The notes beneath the pieces are model-generated. The model was given only the letters and a program-made list of their open reading frames with translations, ran no database searches and had not been told where the DNA came from. This document shows, piece by piece, positions 58,986 to 64,000 of a stretch of DNA of 64,000 nt. Made by a program: the position numbers and the translations under genes. This DNA is from Dryas octopetala. Taxonomy: Eukaryota; Streptophyta; Magnoliopsida; Rosales; Rosaceae. How positions within the stretch are numbered: position 1 is the stretch's first letter; the number at the start of each line of letters is the position of its first letter. The stretch lies in assembly GCA_963921425.1 (NCBI GenBank), contig OY992840.1:18268621-18332620 (forward strand), in the 5' to 3' direction.

Positions 58986-60462
58986 TTTTTCATTCAATAT
59001 TTTTATTGCCCGTAATCAAAACATTCTGCACTCCAATTAGAAAATGAATGCAAGATGGCTCAAACAAAAAATCAGTTCCATGAAAAAACTAAGACATACG
59101 TGGATTTTTAAAGTAAAAAAAGAAAAATCGTCATAAATGTCTGAGCCTGATTTTTCATTAAGATGTACATATTCTAACCTAAAATTAAATCTAGGATACA
59201 TGTGTGATTAATATTCATCCTGCAACCAATCTTATTGGCAGTTGTTCCCTTAAAGAATTACATCGAAACTACAACTTTAGAAAGTAGTTCAAATCGATTT
59301 CAATTTATAGAATAGCTCATAGCTCATTCATAACAGATAGAAAAGAAATAATAAAGGATTTGTCATTGTACATACCTGATGTGTGAGAACACTTACAGAA
59401 ATATGGCTGATTTAGTATTCCAATTTAATAATATGATGACACCTATATTTTTATACTTTATCAATTTCTTTAATTTTAAGACATAATATATTTTTTAGAA
59501 TACCAAATCAGCTCATATAGGTAAGTTTTTCTCTCATCTCTTCTGCCGAATCTACCCCACACTTGCGAACTGTACAGTTTTCAAGCATTGTTGGGCTGTG
59601 TTAGAATGGCTTGAGGCTAATGGGCCCTAACCAAACCCAAAATTTGATTGGGCCTTACAACAACACCTCTACCTCAATCTCATCGGCTCATCCTACACCA
59701 ACAAAGTCTTACATTTCCAAGTCCTCTCCTACTCCTCGACTATGTATGAGAGACTCGGTCCAGAGTGATACAACCAAGGAAACGGATCATTAACTTGGTA
59801 CGAATCAAGCTGTGCTATTTTCCTCTAACTAATTTCATTTAATTTTTTTCCCGATTGCTTGTACAAATTATTTATTTGAGTTTCTTGGGAATTAAAATCC
59901 TTGAAATTCCGCAACTCTTGGGGCCATTTACTACTAATATTGAACTTGTGTGTGATTCTGGGCCTCCTCTTCATCTGGGTTTGAGTTTTCTTAATTATTT
60001 TGTCTTTAAGGTTCTCTCTTTTTAGGTCTCAAACCATGAAAACGATTTCCTTGAGAAAACAGAGGGGAGGGTGATACAGACAATTTATGTCGTCCGGATA
60101 GCAATCCTGGTTTCACAGTCAAAGTTTCCCTCCTCCTTCCATGCCACAAAGGTAAAAAAAGGTATGTGGGTTTTGCTAGCCTTAGTTATTCTATTTTAAT
60201 AAACTTGGTGCAGGAACTGTTCTGGAGTAGAGTGCTTTGGGGATATCTCAGAAAACAATTTTCCTTTTAAATTTTGGGGCCTAGGTGTTTTAGAGTTATG
60301 GGTTTCTCTTGAAACTGAATTTTACCAAAAGAAATTATTATTTTTTTTGGTGTGCTCCTTTCCTTATAGTTTTACTTTTGTTTCTATTGGCACTTCCTTT
60401 ATGGATGAAGGGGTTTTGACTAAAAATGCTGGCCCTTAAAAACCCTAGTCTTGAATCAAGAT
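58986..60462. other. Region between the SAPS fragment and the AP2/ERF gene
   Basis: About 1.5 kb, including the promoter and leader of the AP2/ERF gene at its right end. A Thr/Ser-rich open frame at 59611-59793 has no family resemblance. No other feature seen. Confidence 0.4.
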
Positions 60463-62586
60463 ATGAATTGTAACAGATTGAAGACAAAGCAACCAAACAA
60501 AGAGGAGAATACAAATACCATGAAGAGAATTCGTATTACATTCGATGATCCTTATGCCACCGCTTCTTCAAGTGAAGATGATGAGGAATATGATGTTAAG
60601 GAGAATCGATCAGTGCGTAATAAGCGCGTTGTTAAGGAGATTTTGGTTGCGGGTGCACCATGTGAATCCTCTGCAGAGAATTTATCCCATTGCAATACGG
60701 CCAATACCAATGGATGTGGTAATAGTATGGACTTTGGTGCTAATAACAAAACTCGAAGTCGCTCTTCCTTGTATAAGGGAGTAAGGCGTAGAAAAGGGGG
60801 AAAATATGCATCGGAGATTCGAGATCCAACTCGAGGAGTTCGCGTATGGCTTGGTACTTATAATACTGCAGAAGAGGCTGATGTTGCTTATCAGAAAAAG
60901 AAGCTCGAGTTTGAAAAGATAAAGACTATGAGGGACTCTGAAAACTTGCAAGTATCAGACAAGGATAAGGGTGAGTTTGAGAGCTTTCAATTAACAGAGA
61001 ATACCAATCATGATTTTCAAGGCATTCATTTATCAGAGAAGAGTCAGGATTCACCGGTTGTTGCTGCTACTGCAACTGTTTCATCAGGAGAGACCAGAAG
61101 TGTGTTTTGTCATGCATCACCATCATCTGAGCTCAATGATATGTTTAATAGCCAAGCTTCACTTGGTATTGGACTCGGAACGCCAAAAGAAGTATCTAGT
61201 GTGCAAGTTTTAGGGGGAGAAGGCACTGTGCAACCATTTTCTGCAGAGATTTTATCCCATTGCAATACCAATGGATGCAAAATTGGTAATAGCATGGAGT
61301 TTGATACCAACAAGAAAACTCAAAGATGCTCTTCCATGTATACGGGAGTTCGGCCTATAAAATCTGGAAAATATTCAGCAGTAATTCGAGATCCAATTCG
61401 AGGGGGTCGCCGTCGTTTATGGCTTGGAACTTATAATACTGCAGAGGAGGCAGCTGTTGCTTATCGGAAAAAGAAGCTCGAGTTTGAAAAGATGAAGTCG
61501 CTACGAAAGACTAAGAGGGACTATGCAAACTTGCAAGTATCAGATAAGGATAAGGGTGGGTTTGAGAGCTTTCAATTAACAAAGAAGACCAATCATGATT
61601 TCCAAGGCACTCATTTATCAGAGGAGAGTCACGATTCATCGGTTGTGGTTGTTGCTGGTACTGAAACTTTTTCATCAGGAGAGACCCGAAGTGTGTTTTG
61701 TCATACACCATCATCTGTGCTTGATATGTCTAGTACAGCTTCACTTGGTATTGGACTTCAAAAGCAAAATGAAGAATCCAGTGTGGAAGTTCTAGGGGAA
61801 GGCACTATGCAACCAGTTTCTGCAGAGATTGTACCCGGATGCAAAATTGGTGATAGTATGGAGTTTGATGCCAATAGGCAAACTCGAAGTTGGGCTACCA
61901 TGTATCAGGGAGTTCGGCGTAGAAAATCGGGAAGGTACTCAGCGGAGATTCGAGATCCAACTCGAAGGGATCGCCATCGCATATGGCTTGGCACTTATGA
62001 TACTGCAGAGGAGGCTGCTGCTGCTTATCAGAAAAAGAAGCTCCAGTTTGAAAATATAAAGTCACAGCGAAAGACCAAGAGGAACTGCAAAAAGTTGCAA
62101 GTATCAGATAAGAATCAGTGTGACTTTGAGAGCTTTGGATTAATAGACAAGACGACTCATGATTTTCTTCGAGGCGAATATATATCAGGGGAGAGTCACA
62201 ATTCATCGGTTGTTGCTGCTACTGAAACTGTTTCATCAGGAGAGACCAGAAGTGTGTTTTGTCATCCATCACCATCACCATCACCATCACCATCACCAGT
62301 GCTCGATATCAGTAGGTCTAGGACAGCCACAGCTTCACTTGGTATTGGACTCCGAAAGCCAAAAGAAGAATCCAGTGTTGAAGTTTTGTTAGGTAAAGGA
62401 AAAGGCACTAATACTGTGCAACCAGTTTCTGAAGAAGAGCAATTCCTCCTGTCCAAATTTCTTGAATCATCAGTAGATGCTGGAGAAGGCAGTTACGTGT
62501 TTGCTAATTTGGATAAGTTGTTTGATGGTTTGAGTGACATACCAGATTCTCCTGTGTGCAAGGCTATCAATTTTCCAAATGAATGA
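60463..62586 (+). CDS. Triple AP2/ERF-domain protein (ERF group VI / CRF-like, internally triplicated)
   Basis: Probable DNA-binding transcription factor. Single exon, 707 residues from the ATG at 60463; the same frame is open upstream only through TTG, and an ATG at 60520 is an alternative. The N-terminus has [19 protein letters not shown], the acidic-basic block seen in CRF/ERF118-type proteins. Three AP2/ERF domains lie at residues 104-151, 293-342 and 481-530. Each has GVR, EIRDP or VIRDP, and WLGTY.TAEEA..AY..KKL. The usual tryptophans of the first strands are replaced (GGKY, SGKY, SGRY). Units repeat every 188-189 residues, linkers included ([24 protein letters not shown]). The end ([12 protein letters not shown]...[11 protein letters not shown]) is acidic with spaced leucines and may be an activation region. 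Normal ERFs of this group have one domain and 200-400 residues. Confidence 0.87.
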   Translation: MNCNRLKTKQPNKEENTNTMKRIRITFDDPYATASSSEDDEEYDVKENRSVRNKRVVKEILVAGAPCESSAENLSHCNTANTNGCGNSMDFGANNKTRSRSSLYKGVRRRKGGKYASEIRDPTRGVRVWLGTYNTAEEADVAYQKKKLEFEKIKTMRDSENLQVSDKDKGEFESFQLTENTNHDFQGIHLSEKSQDSPVVAATATVSSGETRSVFCHASPSSELNDMFNSQASLGIGLGTPKEVSSVQVLGGEGTVQPFSAEILSHCNTNGCKIGNSMEFDTNKKTQRCSSMYTGVRPIKSGKYSAVIRDPIRGGRRRLWLGTYNTAEEAAVAYRKKKLEFEKMKSLRKTKRDYANLQVSDKDKGGFESFQLTKKTNHDFQGTHLSEESHDSSVVVVAGTETFSSGETRSVFCHTPSSVLDMSSTASLGIGLQKQNEESSVEVLGEGTMQPVSAEIVPGCKIGDSMEFDANRQTRSWATMYQGVRRRKSGRYSAEIRDPTRRDRHRIWLGTYDTAEEAAAAYQKKKLQFENIKSQRKTKRNCKKLQVSDKNQCDFESFGLIDKTTHDFLRGEYISGESHNSSVVAATETVSSGETRSVFCHPSPSPSPSPSPVLDISRSRTATASLGIGLRKPKEESSVEVLLGKGKGTNTVQPVSEEEQFLLSKFLESSVDAGEGSYVFANLDKLFDGLSDIPDSPVCKAINFPNE
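62264..62298 (+). repeat. CCATCA hexamer repeat encoding Ser-Pro repeats in the AP2/ERF gene
   Basis: About six copies of the ccatca unit, in frame, coding alternating Ser and Pro in the linker after the third AP2/ERF domain. The equivalent linkers of the first two units have only one or two copies. Confidence 0.9.
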
Positions 62587-64000
62587 CTTCACATCTATTA
62601 TTCTGATGGGGTGGCTGTAACTGCAGTCTGTCTTCGATTGACCTTCAATAATAATTGACTATTGTCTTGAATCCATTTAGCGTGACAAAAAATAAAAATC
62701 AGGGAGAATTTGTTGAGCTTGTGGGTGGTATAATGTATTCATGTATTTACAGATCATACAAACTTCTAAACCAATCAAAATTTTCTTCTTATGTTTAAAA
62801 TCAGAATTTAATTGAAAATAATACTAATGACCATTTGGTTTAGTTGATGACACGCAACATGCCTTTCATGTCAAACCAATCCACGTGATCAGTTTAATTA
62901 TAATCCATAGAGACACTTCGATTGCAACATACAACATGCCCTCAGAGACTTCTACCATGTTTTCAATCCCTAGCATTGTGAATTTGTGACTTTAATCACG
63001 AAGAAAGGTTTACAGAAAAACAAGGTCTATAGAAAAGGTCGTTGTCACACTAAGATTCAATAGAAAGCACGAGTACTTATTTTCGCCTTTTCAGTGCATA
63101 ACACCAACACATGTAAACCCTCTACCGTGAGAGAAAAAGTATTTCTATTTTCTAACACGTGAAAGTGGTGAGTGATAAAATAATCTACTTATAAGATTAT
63201 AAATATACACGTATCATTAAATTTGGATAAATGTCATCTTAAGTGGATTGATCTGCCATCCAACATTGTTACAATGTTACGTGGCATGAGTAGCCCTCCT
63301 AAATTTTTTATTCTCATTTAGCATTGATATTAGCATTAGTGTCGTTTTTCTTAAAATGTAAACGCTTCTAGTTTTGTGTTATTATAGTTTCAAAAGAGCA
63401 GTTGGTTATATCTTAAAAATGTAAGCCGACCGGTCTTATCAGTCCAATTTTGTATGCTTTTTTTCTTTCATTTTTCTATTTTTAGCGTTAAAACCAGACC
63501 TAATCATTTAGAACGATCTAAGAATTGATTTTTATTTTTCAAATAGCGATTTAAACCCATCAAGCTGGTCAAACAGTTCTTAAAAAAAAAAAACATGTTT
63601 CTCACGGTAAACATCAATCGGTCAGATGTCCATACCTTATGGTGGTCCTCCCACAATAGATTACACAAAGACAAGCCCTAATCCCTCATCTCATTCATTT
63701 CACCATCACCTCTAATCTCTGTGAAGCTTTGAGTGTTGTATATGAGCCATCTCTCGAGCTTCTTTGTCACTCCCTATTTTCTCTTTGTCTTTATGGATCT
63801 TTTTTCCTCCCTCAATCGTCACCTCTCTCTCTCTCTCTAACTTTGTCGATCTCTTCTCTAGATATCAACTTCTCATATCTGCCTTTCTCCATCATGCCTC
63901 GTGTTTCGTTGCTCTTCCAAATTAGCGTGCAACCAAAATCGAACCAATTTTTCAGTGAACCGATCCTTATCAAGCTTTCCTCTAAGAGGTTTGGTGGATG
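62587..64000. other. 3' flank of the AP2/ERF gene, no further gene recognised
   Basis: About 1.4 kb. The first few hundred bases should be the 3' UTR. The last ~300 bp are CT-rich (for example ctctctctctct near 63826) and could be the leader of a gene that starts beyond the window, but no start codon context can be assigned. Confidence 0.4.

Noticed and set aside
60451-60462. Start of the AP2/ERF frame at 60451
   Set aside because: The codon there is TTG; the first ATG in frame is at 60463.

Overview
The window is nuclear DNA from a eudicot plant. Genes carry many short AT-rich introns with GT-AG (once GC-AG) borders, intergenic space is AT-rich and full of small foldback transposons, and the proteins are plant types (CYP71-clan P450, vacuolar ALMT channels, NIMIN-like and AP2/ERF regulators, a GPI-anchored lipid-transfer protein). 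The CYP736A-like P450 and general gene style would suit a woody species such as a member of the Rosaceae, but that is a guess.

Layout. 0-3.2 kb (-): 5' part of a DENN-domain gene that runs off the left edge. 4.8-8.3 kb (+): two-exon cytochrome P450; a small transposon sits exactly in its TATA box and a second one fills most of its intron. 9.3-14.1 kb (-): coatomer alpha subunit, 3 coding exons. 15.5-20.9 kb (-): PP2A scaffold subunit A, 12 coding exons. 21.8-23.2 kb: a non-autonomous inverted-repeat element. 23.8-30.8 kb (-): two tandem ALMT channel genes; the younger junction cuts into the C-terminus of the second. 31.8-34.0 kb (-): two small heavy-metal-associated (HMA) domain genes. 35.1-36.1 kb (+): GPI-anchored nsLTP-like protein with a duplicated promoter block. 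36.4-37.5 kb: a foldback element of the same family as the one in the P450 intron. 37.9-39.5 kb (-): small plastid-targeted membrane protein. 39.7-42.3 kb: composite nested foldback. 43.7-44.5 kb (-): intronless acidic protein of unknown function.

45-55.8 kb is about 11 kb without a recognisable gene, made of AT-rich DNA with at least five small inverted-repeat elements and a 0.3-kb island with four CACGTG boxes. 55.9-56.3 kb (-): a NIMIN/NRR-like repressor with TGACG motifs upstream. 58.4-59.0 kb (-): an isolated fragment of a SAPS-domain (SIT4 phosphatase-associated) gene. 60.5-62.6 kb (+): an intronless gene for a protein with three tandem AP2/ERF domains made by internal triplication. The last 1.4 kb holds no gene I can recognise.

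The genes do not form one pathway; this is ordinary mixed plant gene order. The unusual items are the transposon that duplicated a TATA box, the triplicated AP2/ERF protein whose domains lack the usual tryptophans, and the duplication junction at the end of the second ALMT gene. Exon borders were worked out by hand from splice signals, reading frame and family conservation; no alignment program was run.
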